Assembly (NCBI RefSeq): GCF_003751805.1
Contig: NZ_RKHQ01000001.1
Location: forward strand, 2,728,001-2,792,000
Length of the DNA: 64,000 nt
Source of the DNA: Salana multivorans
GTDB taxonomy: Bacteria > Actinomycetota > Actinomycetes > Actinomycetales > Beutenbergiaceae
Direction: 5' to 3'
Of this stretch, positions 1 to 9,477 are shown piece by piece; positions within the stretch are counted from its first letter, which is position 1; each line of letters starts with the position of its first letter. A program made the translations under genes and the position numbers. The notes beneath the pieces were generated by a model. That model ran no database searches. It had not been told where the DNA came from and was given only the letters and a program-made list of their open reading frames with translations.

Positions 1-323
1 TCCTCGTCGTCGAGGATGCGGGGACCGACCCCTCTCGGGTGCTCGGGTTCGCGCTGTGCAACGCGAACGAGGACGACTGGGAGCTGCAGGGCTTCACGAG
101 CGCGTACCTGGCGATCGTCGGCGTGACGCGGGACGGGCGGGGCCGCGGCCTCGCGCCGGCGCTGCTGTCCGCCGTGCTGACGGCCGTGCGCGACGCCGGC
201 CTCGAACGCGTCGTGCTCGACGTCGACACGGAGAACCCGACGGGTGCGCTCGGGCTCTACGAGGGCGTCGGCTTCGTCTCCGCCAGCCGCAGCGTCACGC
301 TGGCGCTCGACATCGTCGCCTGA
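1..323 (+). CDS. GNAT family N-acetyltransferase, C-terminal part
   Basis: The gene enters from outside the window, so its start is not seen. The visible part carries the GNAT acetyl-CoA loop (VTRDGRGRGLAPALL) followed by the typical late strand and helix (LDVDTENPTGALGLYEGVGF). GNAT enzymes transfer an acetyl group from acetyl-CoA to an amine; the substrate cannot be told here. It ends 64 bases before rpiB on the same strand. Confidence 0.85.
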   Translation, partial: LVVEDAGTDPSRVLGFALCNANEDDWELQGFTSAYLAIVGVTRDGRGRGLAPALLSAVLTAVRDAGLERVVLDVDTENPTGALGLYEGVGFVSASRSVTLALDIVA

Positions 324-387
324 GCCGGCCCCGTCCCGCCGGGCGGGAGCGTGCGACGGCCGTCGAACCTCTGCCACGATGGGGGCC

Positions 388-855
388 ATGCGCATCCACA
401 TCGCCTCCGACCACGCCGGTTTCGAGCTGAAGGACGTGCTCGTCGAGCACCTCGTCGCCGCGGGGCACGACGTGGTCAACCACGGCGCCTACGCCTACGA
501 CCCGCTCGACGACTACCCGGCGTTCTGCTTCGCGGCCGGCGAGGCCGTCGTGGACGAGATCGAGGCCGGGGCGACGACGTCCGAGGTGCTCGGCATCGTC
601 ATCGGCGGCTCCGGCAACGGGGAGCAGATCGCGGCCAACAAGGTGCGCGGCGTGCGCGCGGCGCTCGCGTGGAACGTCGAGACGGCCGTGCTCGGCCGGC
701 AGCACAACGACGCCAACGTCGTCTCGATCGGGGCGCGCCAGCACTCCGTCGACGAGGCGATCGCGATCGCGGAGGCCTTCGTCGCGGAGGCCTTCTCGGG
801 CGACCCGCGCCACCAGCGGCGGATCGACCAGCTCGCGGCGTACGAGACGCGCTGA
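388..855 (+). CDS. rpiB: Ribose-5-phosphate isomerase B
   Basis: A 155-residue protein of the RpiB/LacAB family, which interconverts ribose-5-phosphate and ribulose-5-phosphate in the pentose phosphate pathway. The N-terminal MRIHIASDHAGFELK and the segment GGSGNGEQIAANKV are family hallmarks; the latter matches the actinobacterial type that uses a glutamate instead of a cysteine as catalytic base. HQRRIDQLAAYE near the end is also conserved. I chose the ATG at 388, which has a G-rich stretch just upstream; an in-frame ATG at 379 would add three residues and cannot be excluded. Confidence 0.93.
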   Translation: MRIHIASDHAGFELKDVLVEHLVAAGHDVVNHGAYAYDPLDDYPAFCFAAGEAVVDEIEAGATTSEVLGIVIGGSGNGEQIAANKVRGVRAALAWNVETAVLGRQHNDANVVSIGARQHSVDEAIAIAEAFVAEAFSGDPRHQRRIDQLAAYETR

Positions 856-885
856 CGCCCGTCGCGACGCGCTGACGTCGGCGCG

Positions 886-1713
886 CTAGCCGGCGGCGGG
901 CGCCTCGGCGCCCGCCCGCATCGACCGGACGCCCCACCACGCGGCGCCGGCGGCGCAGAACGGCACGAGCACGACGGCGAGCCAGGGCAGCCACGCGAGC
1001 GCGACGACCATCGCGCCGAAGCCGATCGCCAGGGCGAGCGCCAGGACCTCGCCGCGCTGGATCGACGCGAGCGTGACCGCCTCGGCCTCCTGCCGGGCGC
1101 GCGCGCCGTCGTCGTCCTGCCGGTCGATCCGGCGGCGCAGCGCGCGGACCCCGACCAGCTCCCCGATCGCCGCCGCGAGGAACCACCCGGCGGCGGCCGC
1201 GACGCCGCCCGGGACGAGCGCGCCGGCGGGGATCTCGAGCCGCGGCGTCGCCGCACCGTCGAGCGGGAGCAGGACCAGCGCGACGAGCAGCGCCAGCAGT
1301 GGCGTCACGGCCGACGCGAGGACCTGGCCGAGGGCGATCTGACGCCGCGGTCCGCGCCGGGCGAGCAGCGCCCCCAGGAGCATCCCGACGGCGGCCGCCA
1401 CGAGCCAGCACGCCGCGGCCGCGACGTAGACCAGCGCGGCCGGCGCGAGGGGGAACCCGCCGCGGTCCGCCAGCACGAGGGCGAGGCCGAGGCCGAGGAC
1501 GCCGAGCACGACGCGCGGCACGCCCCGGCGCTGCGCCAGCGCGAGCTTCTCCCGGGCTGCGGCCGTCGCGTCCGGCGCCGACCCGTGGGCTCCGGCGGCC
1601 GCGTCCCCGTCGGAGGCGCAGTGCTCGCACGAGTGAGCCTCACCGCCGTCGGCGTGGGGGTGCTCGGGCTCGGCCGCAGGGTTCTCCGGGGTGTCGGGCT
1701 CAGGCGTCGTCAC
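886..1713 (-). CDS. Multi-pass membrane protein of unknown function
   Basis: A 275-residue protein. The first 70 or so residues are acidic and His/Cys-containing (HPHADGGEAHSCEHCASDGD) and probably cytoplasmic. They are followed by about six hydrophobic segments, with a short charged loop (RRRIDRQDDDGARARQEAEA) before the last pair. I do not recognise a named family. Start is the GTG at 1711-1713, giving VTTPEPDTPEN; the open frame continues upstream but only as antisense of the repair genes. The gene is convergent with rpiB and divergent from the repair pair. Confidence 0.7.
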   Translation of the reverse strand: MTTPEPDTPENPAAEPEHPHADGGEAHSCEHCASDGDAAAGAHGSAPDATAAAREKLALAQRRGVPRVVLGVLGLGLALVLADRGGFPLAPAALVYVAAAACWLVAAAVGMLLGALLARRGPRRQIALGQVLASAVTPLLALLVALVLLPLDGAATPRLEIPAGALVPGGVAAAAGWFLAAAIGELVGVRALRRRIDRQDDDGARARQEAEAVTLASIQRGEVLALALAIGFGAMVVALAWLPWLAVVLVPFCAAGAAWWGVRSMRAGAEAPAAG

Positions 1714-1790
1714 GAGCGTCGATCCTACGGTTCCGCCGCCGCCCGCGGGATCGGACCGGTCGACGGCACCGTGCGCGGCACAATGGCGGG

Positions 1791-2189
1791 ATGCCGGAGC
1801 AGCCACCGTCCCTCGACGACCTCGCCGAGTGCATCCTCGACTGCGTCGCCGAGATCCCGCGGGGTCGCGTGAGCACGTACGGCCGGGTGGCCGCCGAGGC
1901 CCGCGCCCGGTGCGGACGCGGCGGCCCCCGCACCGTTGGCCACGTCCTCGCGCACCACGGCGACGAGGTGCCGTGGTGGCGCGTCGTGTCGGCCAGCGGG
2001 GCACCGGCGGTGCACAAGGGCGAGCACCAGCTCGGCCTCCTCGTCGACGAGGGGGTGCCGCTGCGCGGCGCCCGCGTCGACCTGCGGCTGGCGCTGCACG
2101 CGTTCGAGCTGCCGACGCTCGACGGCGGTGACGCGGACGCCGGCGGCGTGGATGTCGGTGGCTCGGGGCAGGATGAGGAGCATGCCTGA
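1791..2189 (+). CDS. Alkyltransferase-like protein (MGMT DNA-binding domain)
   Basis: A 132-residue protein made of the DNA-binding domain of O6-alkylguanine-DNA alkyltransferases (IPRGRVSTYGRVAAEAR, RTVGHVLAHH). Where true alkyltransferases have PCHRV, this one has PWWRVV: the acceptor cysteine is replaced by tryptophan, as in alkyltransferase-like (ATL) proteins. ATL proteins bind O6-alkylguanine and pass the lesion to nucleotide excision repair rather than repairing it themselves. Its last 8 bases overlap the Nei-type glycosylase gene, so the two repair genes are probably co-translated. Confidence 0.85.
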   Translation: MPEQPPSLDDLAECILDCVAEIPRGRVSTYGRVAAEARARCGRGGPRTVGHVLAHHGDEVPWWRVVSASGAPAVHKGEHQLGLLVDEGVPLRGARVDLRLALHAFELPTLDGGDADAGGVDVGGSGQDEEHA

Positions 2190-3198
2190 GGGTCACTCGC
2201 TCCACCGCCTCGCCCGCGCCCTGCGCCGCTCCTTCCTCGGCCAGCGCCTCGACGTCACCTCGCCGCAGGGCCGGTTCGCCGCCGGGGCCGCGCTGCTCGA
2301 CGGCCACGTGCTGACGGCGTCCGACGCGTGGGGCAAGCACCTGTTCCTCGGGTTCTCCCGCGAGGCCGGTCGGACGCCGGAGCGCTGGCTCCACGTCCAC
2401 CTCGGGCTCTACGGCGCCTGGACCTTCGCCGGCGACGCGCACTTCACCGGCCCGCACGCCATCGGCGCCCCGCGCGTGCGGCTGGGCGAGACCGAGCGCC
2501 CGCTCGCCGACGGCGATGCGGTCGATGCGGGCGACGGGAGCCCGGCCGGCGCGGGCGACGGTGCGGCGGTCACGGGCGGTGAGGACGACGTCCCGTTCGT
2601 CCCGCCACCCCCGCGCGGTCAGGTGCGGCTGCGGCTCGTGGGGGAGCACGGCGTCGCCGACCTCACGGGACCCACCCGGTGCGAGGTGCTCGACCCGGCC
2701 GGCCGCCAGCGCGTCATCGACGGGCTCGGCCCCGACCCGATCCGGCCGGACACCGGCGGGCGGGCGCGCGAGGCGTTCGTCGAGAACGTCCGGCGCTCGC
2801 GGGCCCCCGTCGGCTCCGCCCTCATGGACCAGTCGGTCCTGGCGGGCGTCGGCAACATCTACCGCGCGGAGCTGCTGTTCCGGCACGGCCTCAACCCCTG
2901 GACGCCCGGCCGCGACGTCCCGGCCCAGACGCTGCGCGAGGTGTGGGACGACGCGGTGGTCCTCATGCGCAAGGGCGTGCGGACCGGCGTCATCGACACG
3001 ATGGAGCGCGCGCACCGCCGCTCGCGGGAGGACCTGCGCTACACCTACCAGCGGGACGGCCGCGAGTGCCTGCTGTGCGGGACGCCGATCGCCGTCACCG
3101 ACATGGCAGGGCGCCGGGTCTACTGGTGCCCGGGGTGCCAGCCGGCGGCGGGCGAGCGGTCCCTCCGGCCGGACGGGCTCGTGGTGGGCGAGCGATGA
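2182..3198 (+). CDS. nei2: Fpg/Nei family DNA glycosylase, Nei2-like
   Basis: A 338-residue base-excision repair glycosylase/AP lyase. It starts MPEGHSLHR, with the catalytic Pro2 and Glu3 of the family. The helix-two-turn-helix region (SALMDQSVLAGVGNIYRAELLF) and a C-terminal zinc finger (CLLCG...CPGCQ) are intact. The MPEGH start and Cys4 finger resemble actinobacterial Nei2, which removes oxidised pyrimidines. A Gly/Ala/Asp-rich insertion of about 35 residues near residues 112-147 is unusual for the family and is probably a flexible loop. Overlaps the ATL gene. Confidence 0.9.
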   Translation: MPEGHSLHRLARALRRSFLGQRLDVTSPQGRFAAGAALLDGHVLTASDAWGKHLFLGFSREAGRTPERWLHVHLGLYGAWTFAGDAHFTGPHAIGAPRVRLGETERPLADGDAVDAGDGSPAGAGDGAAVTGGEDDVPFVPPPPRGQVRLRLVGEHGVADLTGPTRCEVLDPAGRQRVIDGLGPDPIRPDTGGRAREAFVENVRRSRAPVGSALMDQSVLAGVGNIYRAELLFRHGLNPWTPGRDVPAQTLREVWDDAVVLMRKGVRTGVIDTMERAHRRSREDLRYTYQRDGRECLLCGTPIAVTDMAGRRVYWCPGCQPAAGERSLRPDGLVVGER

Positions 3199-3276
3199 CT
3201 CGCGCCGGTCGCGACGGTCTACCCCGGACCACCTGAGAGCGCGCTCGACAACCGACCGCACGAGGAGAGGACCACC

Positions 3277-3783
3277 ATGACGTTCCCCATCCCGGCCGAG
3301 ATGCCGACCGAGGTCTCGTTCGTCGAGACCGCGGAGAGCCCGACGGCCGTCATCCGCTTCGACGGCATCACCATGGCCGAGCTGATGGACTGCTACGACG
3401 CGGCCTTCGGCGCGCTGCACGCAGCGATCGGTGCCGGCGCCGTGACGCCCGCCGGCCCGGCGCTCGGCCTCTACCACGGCGAGCCGCACGGCCGGTTCGA
3501 CCTGGAGGTCGGCTACCCGCTGGCCGTCCCGCTCGCCGAGGAGCTGACGTTCGGCGGCTTCCCGGTGCGCGGCGGCCGGATCCCGGCCGCGTCCTGGGCC
3601 GTCCTGGGGCACCTCGGCCCGTACGACGCGCTGCCGGCGAGCTGGGACAGGCTCAACGCGGGGATCGCAGCCTCGGGCCGGACCGGCAGCCCGTCCTGGA
3701 TCGAGGTCTACGTGAGCGACCCGATGCGGACCCCGGCGCAGGAGCTGCGCACGGACCTGTTCGCGCAGCTCGATCCGGCCTAG
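3277..3783 (+). CDS. GyrI-like effector-binding domain protein
   Basis: A 168-residue stand-alone ligand-binding domain of the GyrI/AraC effector-binding type. The repeated half-motifs (ALGLYHGEPHGRFDLEVGYPL and the segment around SWAVLGHLGPYDALPASWDRL) are typical of this SHS2-related fold. No DNA-binding domain is attached. Such proteins bind small cationic or hydrophobic compounds and in some cases hydrolyse or sequester them. A good ribosome binding site (GAGGAGAGG) precedes the ATG. Confidence 0.75.
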   Translation: MTFPIPAEMPTEVSFVETAESPTAVIRFDGITMAELMDCYDAAFGALHAAIGAGAVTPAGPALGLYHGEPHGRFDLEVGYPLAVPLAEELTFGGFPVRGGRIPAASWAVLGHLGPYDALPASWDRLNAGIAASGRTGSPSWIEVYVSDPMRTPAQELRTDLFAQLDPA

Positions 3784-3840
3784 CCGGCGACGCGGGCGCT
3801 CCGGGCGCGGCCCGGCGAGGCCGAGGCCGGAGCGCTCGGC

Positions 3841-4422
3841 CTAGATGTAGATGGCGGGGTCGACCTCGAACGGGTCGACGACGGCGACCTTGCGCACGCG
3901 CGCGGGCACGCCGACCGCGACGGCGTCGGCCGGGACGTCGTGCACGACGACGGCGTTCGCGCCGATCCGGGCGCCCTCGCCGATGGTGATGTTGCCGAGG
4001 ATCTTCGCCCCGGCGCCGACGGTGACGCCGTCCTCGAGCGTCGGGTGGCGCTTGCCGGGCGACGTCGTCCGGCCGCCGAGCGTCACGCCGTGGTACAGCA
4101 TGACGTCGGCCCCGATGACGGCCGTCTCGCCGATGACGACGCCCATGCCGTGGTCGATGAACAGCCGCGGGCCGAGCGTCGCGCCCGGGTGGATCTCGAC
4201 GCCCGTGAGCGCCCGCGCGAGCTGCGAGATCGCCCGGGCGAGCGGCCGCAGGAGGACCGAGCGCCGCCACAGCCGGTGCGCCAGCCGGTAGGACCAGATC
4301 GCGTGGATGCCGGGGTAGAGCAGCACCACCTCGACGTCGCTGCCGGCCGCGGGGTCGTTGCGCCGCGCGGCGGCGACGTCGTCGCGCATCGTCGAGACGA
4401 CGCGGGCGAGGCGAGGGGGCAC
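3841..4422 (-). CDS. cysE: Serine O-acetyltransferase
   Basis: A 193-residue left-handed beta-helix (hexapeptide repeat) acetyltransferase that makes O-acetylserine from serine and acetyl-CoA, the first step of cysteine synthesis. The [15 protein letters not shown] and HGVTLGG motifs of CysE are present, as is the C-terminal isoleucine (DPAIYI) that in CysE proteins docks into cysteine synthase. It lies 79 bases downstream of cysK in the same direction; a strong stem-loop lies in the gap. Confidence 0.93.
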   Translation of the reverse strand: MPPRLARVVSTMRDDVAAARRNDPAAGSDVEVVLLYPGIHAIWSYRLAHRLWRRSVLLRPLARAISQLARALTGVEIHPGATLGPRLFIDHGMGVVIGETAVIGADVMLYHGVTLGGRTTSPGKRHPTLEDGVTVGAGAKILGNITIGEGARIGANAVVVHDVPADAVAVGVPARVRKVAVVDPFEVDPAIYI

Positions 4423-4456
4423 GGGAGCTCCGGCGGTCGAGGAGGTGGGGGAGGAC

Positions 4457-4495
4457 CGTCGCGGTCCGGTGCCGAGCCGGCACCGGACCGCGACG
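4457..4495 (-). terminator. 17-bp stem-loop between cysK and cysE
   Basis: A perfect inverted repeat: arms 4457-4473 and 4479-4495 with a 5-base loop. No T run follows on the leftward strand. It could be an intrinsic terminator, an attenuator that lowers cysE relative to cysK, or an mRNA stability element. Confidence 0.6.
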
Positions 4496-4501
4496 CGGTG
4501 C

Positions 4502-5437
4502 TCAGTCGAGCAGGTCGGCGTACAGCACCGTCGAGAGGTAGCGCTCGCCGAAGGACGGGATGATGACGACGATCGTCTTCCCGGCGTTCTCGTCGCGGTT
4601 CGCGAGCTCGAGCGCGGCCGAGATGGCGGCGCCGGAGGAGATGCCGACGAGCAGGCCCTCCTCGGCGGCGGCGCGGCGGGCCAGCTCGACGGCGCGCTCG
4701 GCGTCGACGTCGATGACCTCGTCGTAGACCGAGGTGTCGAGGATCTCCGGCACGAAGTTCGCGCCGATGCCCTGGATCTTGTGCGGGCCGGGCTGGCCGC
4801 CGTTGAGGATCGGGGACTCCGCCGGCTCGACGGCGACGATCTCGATCTCCGGCTTGCGCGCCTTGAGGACCTGGCCGATCCCCGTGATCGTCCCGCCGGT
4901 CCCGATGCCGGCCACGACGATGTCGACGTCGCCGTCGGTGTCGTTCCAGATCTCCTCGGCCGTCGTGCGGCGGTGGATCTCCGGGTTTGCCTCGTTCGCG
5001 AACTGGCGGGCCAGCACGGCGCCCGGGCGCTGCGCGGCGATCTCGTTGGCCGCCTCGACGGCGCCCTTCATGCCGCCGGCGGGGTCGGTGAGGACGAGCT
5101 CGGCGCCGAAGGCCCGCAGCAGCGCGCGACGCTCCTTGGACATCGACGACGGCATCGTGAGGACGACGTCGTACCCGCGGGCGGCGCCGACCATCGCGAG
5201 AGCGATGCCCGTGTTGCCCGAGGTCGCCTCGACGATCGTGCCGCCCGGCTGCAGCTCGCCGGAGGCCTCGGCGGCGTCGACGATCGCGACGCCGATGCGG
5301 TCCTTGACCGAGTTGGCCGGGTTGTAGAACTCCAGCTTCGCCAGGACGGTGGCCTTCGCGCCCTCGGTCAGGCGGTTGAGCCTGACGAGCGGGGTGTTGC
5401 CGACGAGCTTCGTGACGTCCTCGTAGATGCGTGCCAT
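4502..5437 (-). CDS. cysK: Cysteine synthase A (O-acetylserine sulfhydrylase)
   Basis: A 311-residue PLP enzyme that replaces the acetyl group of O-acetylserine with sulfide to make cysteine. The PLP lysine lies in NSVKDRIG, the substrate loop is [10 protein letters not shown], the phosphate-binding loop is [10 protein letters not shown], and SSGAA lies near the end. Length is standard. The ATG at 5435-5437 gives [18 protein letters not shown], the usual start. It is followed by cysE, the classic cysteine biosynthesis pair. Confidence 0.95.
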   Translation of the reverse strand: MARIYEDVTKLVGNTPLVRLNRLTEGAKATVLAKLEFYNPANSVKDRIGVAIVDAAEASGELQPGGTIVEATSGNTGIALAMVGAARGYDVVLTMPSSMSKERRALLRAFGAELVLTDPAGGMKGAVEAANEIAAQRPGAVLARQFANEANPEIHRRTTAEEIWNDTDGDVDIVVAGIGTGGTITGIGQVLKARKPEIEIVAVEPAESPILNGGQPGPHKIQGIGANFVPEILDTSVYDEVIDVDAERAVELARRAAAEEGLLVGISSGAAISAALELANRDENAGKTIVVIIPSFGERYLSTVLYADLLD

Positions 5438-5637
5438 GGGGAGGGCCCTTCGTTCGGTGGTGTCGTTCGGTCCACCCGCGCCTCGTGCGCCGACGAGGTC
5501 GGAACGCGTCGCGGTTGCCGCGACAACTATAACCACGCGAGCGGCTGATTGTCGGCCGGAGTTATGCGTTCTCGCGCTCCGCGAACGACGCCCGGCCGGC
5601 GGTGTCCGACCGGGTGGGGTCGGCCCGGAGGGTCGGC

Positions 5638-7299
5638 TCAGCCGACGACGTCGCCCGTCGCGTCGCGCCGCAGCGCGCGGCCGCTGCGCGAGCCGGTCCG
5701 CCGGCCGTCGTCGATCGCCGCGACACCGCCGACGAAGACGTACGGGATCCCCTCGGGGACCGAGCGCGGCTGCTCGAACGTCGCCGTGTCGCGGACCCGG
5801 TCCGGGTCGAGCACGACGAGGTCGGCGATCGCGCCCACGCGGACGACGCCGCGGTCGACGAGCCGCAGCCGGCGGGCCGCGCGGGACGTCAGGTGCTCGA
5901 CGCACTCCTCGAGGCCGAGCAGCCCCAGCTCGCGGGAGTACCGCGCGAGGTAGCGCGGGAACGTGCCCCAGGCCCGCGGGTGCGGCCGGTCCCCGACGAG
6001 GATGCCGTCGCTGCCGGCCAGGTGGGCCCGGTGGCGCATGACGAGCCGGACGTTCTCCTCGTGGCCGACGTGCTGGAGGATCGTCGTCGCGAGCTGGTCC
6101 CGCACGAGCAGGTCGAGGAACACGTCGGTGCCCGACCCGCCCTGCTCCCGCGCCAGGTCGGCGATCGTCCGCCCGACGGTGTCCGTCAACCCGGGGTCGG
6201 TGACGCCGCTGACCTGGATCGTCGCCCAGTCGACGGTGAGGCCGTGGCAGCCGTCGGTGCCGGCGACCTCGACGTCGTGACGGATGCGCTCGCGTGCCTC
6301 GGGGTCGGCCAGGCGCGCCAGCAGCTCCTCCGGCCCGCCCGAGGCCGACCAGCTCGGCAGCAGCGCCGCGAGCGTCGTGCTGCCCGGAAGGTAGGGGTAG
6401 CTGTCCAGCGTGATGTCGAGGCCCTCGTCCAGGGCGGCGTCGACCAGCGCGAGCAGCTCGCCGGCCCGTCCGACGTTCTCCTCGAAGTTCATCGTGGCGT
6501 GGGTGAGGTGGACCGGGCAGCCGGTCGCCCGGGCGAGGTCGATCATCTCGGCGTAGGCGTCCAGGGCCCCGCGGCCGTAGGAGCGGGTGTGCGGGCTGTA
6601 GTAGCCCCCGTGCTCCGCGACCACCCGCAGCAGCGCCGCGAGCTCGGCCGTGTCCGCGTACATCCCGGGCGGGTAGGTGAGCCCGCTCGACATGCCGGCC
6701 GCGCCCTCGCGCATCGACCGGGCGAGGACGGCGCACATCTCCTCGATCTCGGCCGGCGTCGCCGGTCGGTCGTCGGCGCCGACGACGAGGAGGCGCAGCG
6801 TGCCCTGCGGGACGAGGTAGACGGCGTTCACGGCGATGCCGTCGCGGTCGAGGCGGTCCAGGTAGCCCCCGACGGTCCGCCAGGACAGGTCGAGGTCGGC
6901 GGGGTTGCCGTTCCACCCCGCGATCTGCCGCCGGACCTGGGCGAGCGTCGCGTCGTCCACGGGCGCGTAGGACAGGCCGTCCTGGCCGAGGACCTCGGTG
7001 GTGACACCCTGCGCGACCTTCGCCAGGTGATCCGGGTCGGTCAGGAGCGGCAGGTCGGAGTGGGCGTGCATGTCGATGAACCCGGGTGTGACGACGTGTC
7101 CGGAGACGTCGATCCGCCGCTCGGCCGCTCGGTCGGCGAGGTCGCCGATGGCGACGATCCGCCCGTCGGCGATCGCGACGTCGGCGCGACGGCGCGGCGC
7201 CCCGGTCCCGTCGACGACCTCGCCGCCGAGGAGGAGGACGTCGACCGGGCGCGCGATGGCCGGTGCGCGCGTGCTGATCGTGTCGGTCGTGCCGGTCAT
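5638..7299 (-). CDS. N-acyl-D-amino-acid deacylase (amidohydrolase family)
   Basis: A 553-residue metal-dependent amidohydrolase of the D-aminoacylase group, which releases D-amino acids from N-acyl-D-amino acids. The metal-binding DMHAHSD motif and the HLTHA segment are seen, with the D-aminoacylase-typical [12 protein letters not shown] and the C-terminal [14 protein letters not shown]. Start MTGTTDTIS at 7297-7299. The gene lies 23 bases beyond a PLP enzyme of D-amino-acid metabolism, and a DauR-like regulator diverges from the pair, which supports a role in D-amino-acid salvage. Confidence 0.85.
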   Translation of the reverse strand: MTGTTDTISTRAPAIARPVDVLLLGGEVVDGTGAPRRRADVAIADGRIVAIGDLADRAAERRIDVSGHVVTPGFIDMHAHSDLPLLTDPDHLAKVAQGVTTEVLGQDGLSYAPVDDATLAQVRRQIAGWNGNPADLDLSWRTVGGYLDRLDRDGIAVNAVYLVPQGTLRLLVVGADDRPATPAEIEEMCAVLARSMREGAAGMSSGLTYPPGMYADTAELAALLRVVAEHGGYYSPHTRSYGRGALDAYAEMIDLARATGCPVHLTHATMNFEENVGRAGELLALVDAALDEGLDITLDSYPYLPGSTTLAALLPSWSASGGPEELLARLADPEARERIRHDVEVAGTDGCHGLTVDWATIQVSGVTDPGLTDTVGRTIADLAREQGGSGTDVFLDLLVRDQLATTILQHVGHEENVRLVMRHRAHLAGSDGILVGDRPHPRAWGTFPRYLARYSRELGLLGLEECVEHLTSRAARRLRLVDRGVVRVGAIADLVVLDPDRVRDTATFEQPRSVPEGIPYVFVGGVAAIDDGRRTGSRSGRALRRDATGDVVG

Positions 7300-7322
7300 C
7301 GTGACTCGCTGGCTCGGGGCGG

Positions 7323-8663
7323 CTAGAAGTAGGTCGCGACGGCGTCGACGACGACCGGGTCGTCGGCCGCGGCGTCCTCGACGAGCGGGACGAGCCGCCA
7401 CTTGTCGAAGGCCGTGCACGGGTGGGAGAGCCCGAGCCGGACGACGCTGCCGACGGGAAGGGCGTCGCGCGCCGCCGGGCCGAGGTGGAGGAAGGCGTGC
7501 TGGTCGTTGAGCGCCGTGATCCGGGCGCCGGCGAGCGCGGCCTCGCTCGCCTCGCGACCGAGGCCGAGGACGCGCTGCGGCACCGGGAGCCCCTCGTCGA
7601 ACGGGAGGTCGCGCTTGCCGCCGTCGAGCAGGGCCAGGCCGGGCTCCGGGCGGGAGACGACGCGGACGAACGCGTGCATCGCGGAGCTGAGGCGGGGTGC
7701 GTCGGCGTTCGTGTCATTCCGGGAGACGCCGGTGGCGCCGCCGTCGAGCGGTGAGATGCCGCGGTAGAACCCGTCGTCGTGCGCGATGTACGCCCCCGAG
7801 CGGAGCACGACGGACGTCGGCGTGCCGCGCTCGCCGGCCGGGTCGACCAGCGGGCCCAGCTCGTCCGCCACGACGTCGAGGTACGCGCTCCCGCCCTCGG
7901 TGACGACGACGCGGTCGGTCTCGTAGAGCCCCTCGGCGAGCAGCGTCCCGTGCAGCGTCGCGACGTCGGCGAGGTAGCCGCGCACGGCCGCGAGAGCGGC
8001 GTCGGACCGGTCGTGCGCGAGCGCGCCCTCGTACCCGCCGCAGCCGGCCAGGCGCAGCGAGGGGGAGGCGACGACGGCGCGCGCGACGTCGAGGGCGGCG
8101 GCGACGCCTCGCGCGCCGGTCCGGCCCCCGGTCGCGCCGAGCTCGACGACGACGTCCTGCGGCCGGACGGCCCCCGCCGCCCGGCGGACGTCCGCGAGCA
8201 GCCGCACGGCCTCGACCGAGTCGACCCAGCTCGCGAGGGCGAGGTCCGGGTCGGCGTCGAGCTCCGCCGCGATCCACCGGATGCCGGCGGGGTCGACGAG
8301 CGTGTTGGCGAGCATGATCGACCGGATGCCGGCGGCGCGGGCGACCTGGACCTGCCACGGCGTCGCGAGCGTGATCGCGACGGCGCCGCGGTCGAGCATC
8401 CGCCGCCACAGGGTCGGGGACATCGTGGTCTTCCCGTGGGGCGCGAGGTCGAGGCCGCGCTCGGCGGTCCAGCGGCGCACGGCGTCGAGGTTCGCGTCGA
8501 CGACGCCCGTGTCGAGGGTGAGCAGCGGCGTGCTGAACTCGGCCAGCGTCGGGCGCCGTGCGCCCAGCTCGCCGACGGTGGTGCCCCAGGTGCCCGCGGG
8601 GAACCCCTTGTGCCGAGGGCCGATCACGACGTCGTGATCGGCGGTGAGGGCTGGTGCGGCCAT
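7323..8663 (-). CDS. PLP- and metal-dependent D-threonine aldolase/D-serine dehydratase-like enzyme
   Basis: A 446-residue fold-type III PLP enzyme (alanine racemase N-terminal barrel plus a D-serine dehydratase-like C-terminal domain). The PLP lysine lies in [11 protein letters not shown] near residue 67. The C-terminal [11 protein letters not shown] carries the His-x-Cys metal site of D-serine dehydratase/D-threonine aldolase enzymes. The reaction is probably cleavage or deamination of a D-amino acid; the exact substrate is not readable. The start is 52 bases from the divergent regulator. Confidence 0.82.
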   Translation of the reverse strand: MAAPALTADHDVVIGPRHKGFPAGTWGTTVGELGARRPTLAEFSTPLLTLDTGVVDANLDAVRRWTAERGLDLAPHGKTTMSPTLWRRMLDRGAVAITLATPWQVQVARAAGIRSIMLANTLVDPAGIRWIAAELDADPDLALASWVDSVEAVRLLADVRRAAGAVRPQDVVVELGATGGRTGARGVAAALDVARAVVASPSLRLAGCGGYEGALAHDRSDAALAAVRGYLADVATLHGTLLAEGLYETDRVVVTEGGSAYLDVVADELGPLVDPAGERGTPTSVVLRSGAYIAHDDGFYRGISPLDGGATGVSRNDTNADAPRLSSAMHAFVRVVSRPEPGLALLDGGKRDLPFDEGLPVPQRVLGLGREASEAALAGARITALNDQHAFLHLGPAARDALPVGSVVRLGLSHPCTAFDKWRLVPLVEDAAADDPVVVDAVATYF

Positions 8664-8715
8664 GTCTCTAGTTAACTCTAGGTTCAGAAGGTTGACTACC
8701 CGTACAGTGAAGGTG

Positions 8716-9477
8716 ATGAGCGAGAACCGCCCCACCGTCGAGACGATCGAGGAGCTGCACGCGCAGCTGCGACCCGTCATGCGCGCCGTCGCGGCCGCCG
8801 TCGGCCCAACGTGCGAGGTCGTCCTGCACGACCTCACGCACCGCGCGATGGAGCGCACCATCGTCGACATCGTCAACGGTCACGTGAGCGGGCGGCGGGT
8901 CGGGGGCCCGTCGACCAACCTCGGGCTGATCGCGCTGGCCGACGAGGGGCGCGACCACGACGCGTACGGCTACCCCGGCCGGACGGCCGACGGGCGGGAC
9001 CTGAGCTGCTCGACCGTGTACTACCGCAACGCGCGGGGCTCGATCATCGGGGCGCTCTGCCTCAACGTCGACCTCACCCAGCTCCAGGCGGCGCAGGCCA
9101 GCATCGCCGCGCTGCTGCCGACGCGCCCGGCGCCCGAGGGCGGTCAGCCCGGCCGGCCGGGCGAGGTCGAGGTCGTCGGGTCGGGCATCGAGCAGGTCCT
9201 CGAGGCGATGATCTCGGAGGCGATCGACGCGGTCGGCCAGCCCGTCGCCGTCATGCGCAAGCCCGCGCGGCTCGAGGTGGTCCGGCTGCTGGAGACGCGC
9301 GGCGCGTTCCACGTGCGTCAGGCGGTCGAGCGGGTCGCCGAGCGCCTCGGCGTCTCCCGCGTCACCGCGTACGGCTACCTCGACACGGTCCGCCAGTCCT
9401 CGGCCTCGGCCGGTCCCGAGCCCACGCCCAGTCCCAGTCCCAGTCCCGTTCCCAGCTCCCAGAAGGAAGAGTCATGA
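8716..9477 (+). CDS. DauR/YheO-type transcriptional regulator (PAS-like domain plus HTH)
   Basis: A 253-residue protein with an N-terminal YheO-like PAS domain (about residues 15-130: EVVLHDLTHRAMERTIVDI, GRDLSCSTVYYRNARGSIIGALCLNVD) and a C-terminal HTH_22 helix-turn-helix (RLEVVRLLETRGAF through GVSRVTAYGYLDTVR). This is the architecture of DauR, the D-arginine utilisation regulator. It is divergent from the D-amino-acid enzymes and overlaps ridA by ATGA. The tail has a Pro-Ser repeat. A GTG at 8707 is an alternative start. Confidence 0.85.
   Translation: MSENRPTVETIEELHAQLRPVMRAVAAAVGPTCEVVLHDLTHRAMERTIVDIVNGHVSGRRVGGPSTNLGLIALADEGRDHDAYGYPGRTADGRDLSCSTVYYRNARGSIIGALCLNVDLTQLQAAQASIAALLPTRPAPEGGQPGRPGEVEVVGSGIEQVLEAMISEAIDAVGQPVAVMRKPARLEVVRLLETRGAFHVRQAVERVAERLGVSRVTAYGYLDTVRQSSASAGPEPTPSPSPSPVPSSQKEES

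Noticed and set aside
886-3612. A 908-codon leftward frame upstream of the membrane protein
   Set aside because: The upstream part is antisense to the two DNA repair genes; the membrane protein begins at 1713.
4502-7717. A 1071-codon leftward frame running through cysK
   Set aside because: Only the last 311 codons match a protein (CysK). The rest is antisense or out-of-frame to the deacylase and PLP enzyme genes, open because of high GC.
8692-8708. TTGACT and TACAGT as a promoter for the DauR-like gene
   Set aside because: The two hexamers are only 5 bases apart, so they cannot form one promoter.
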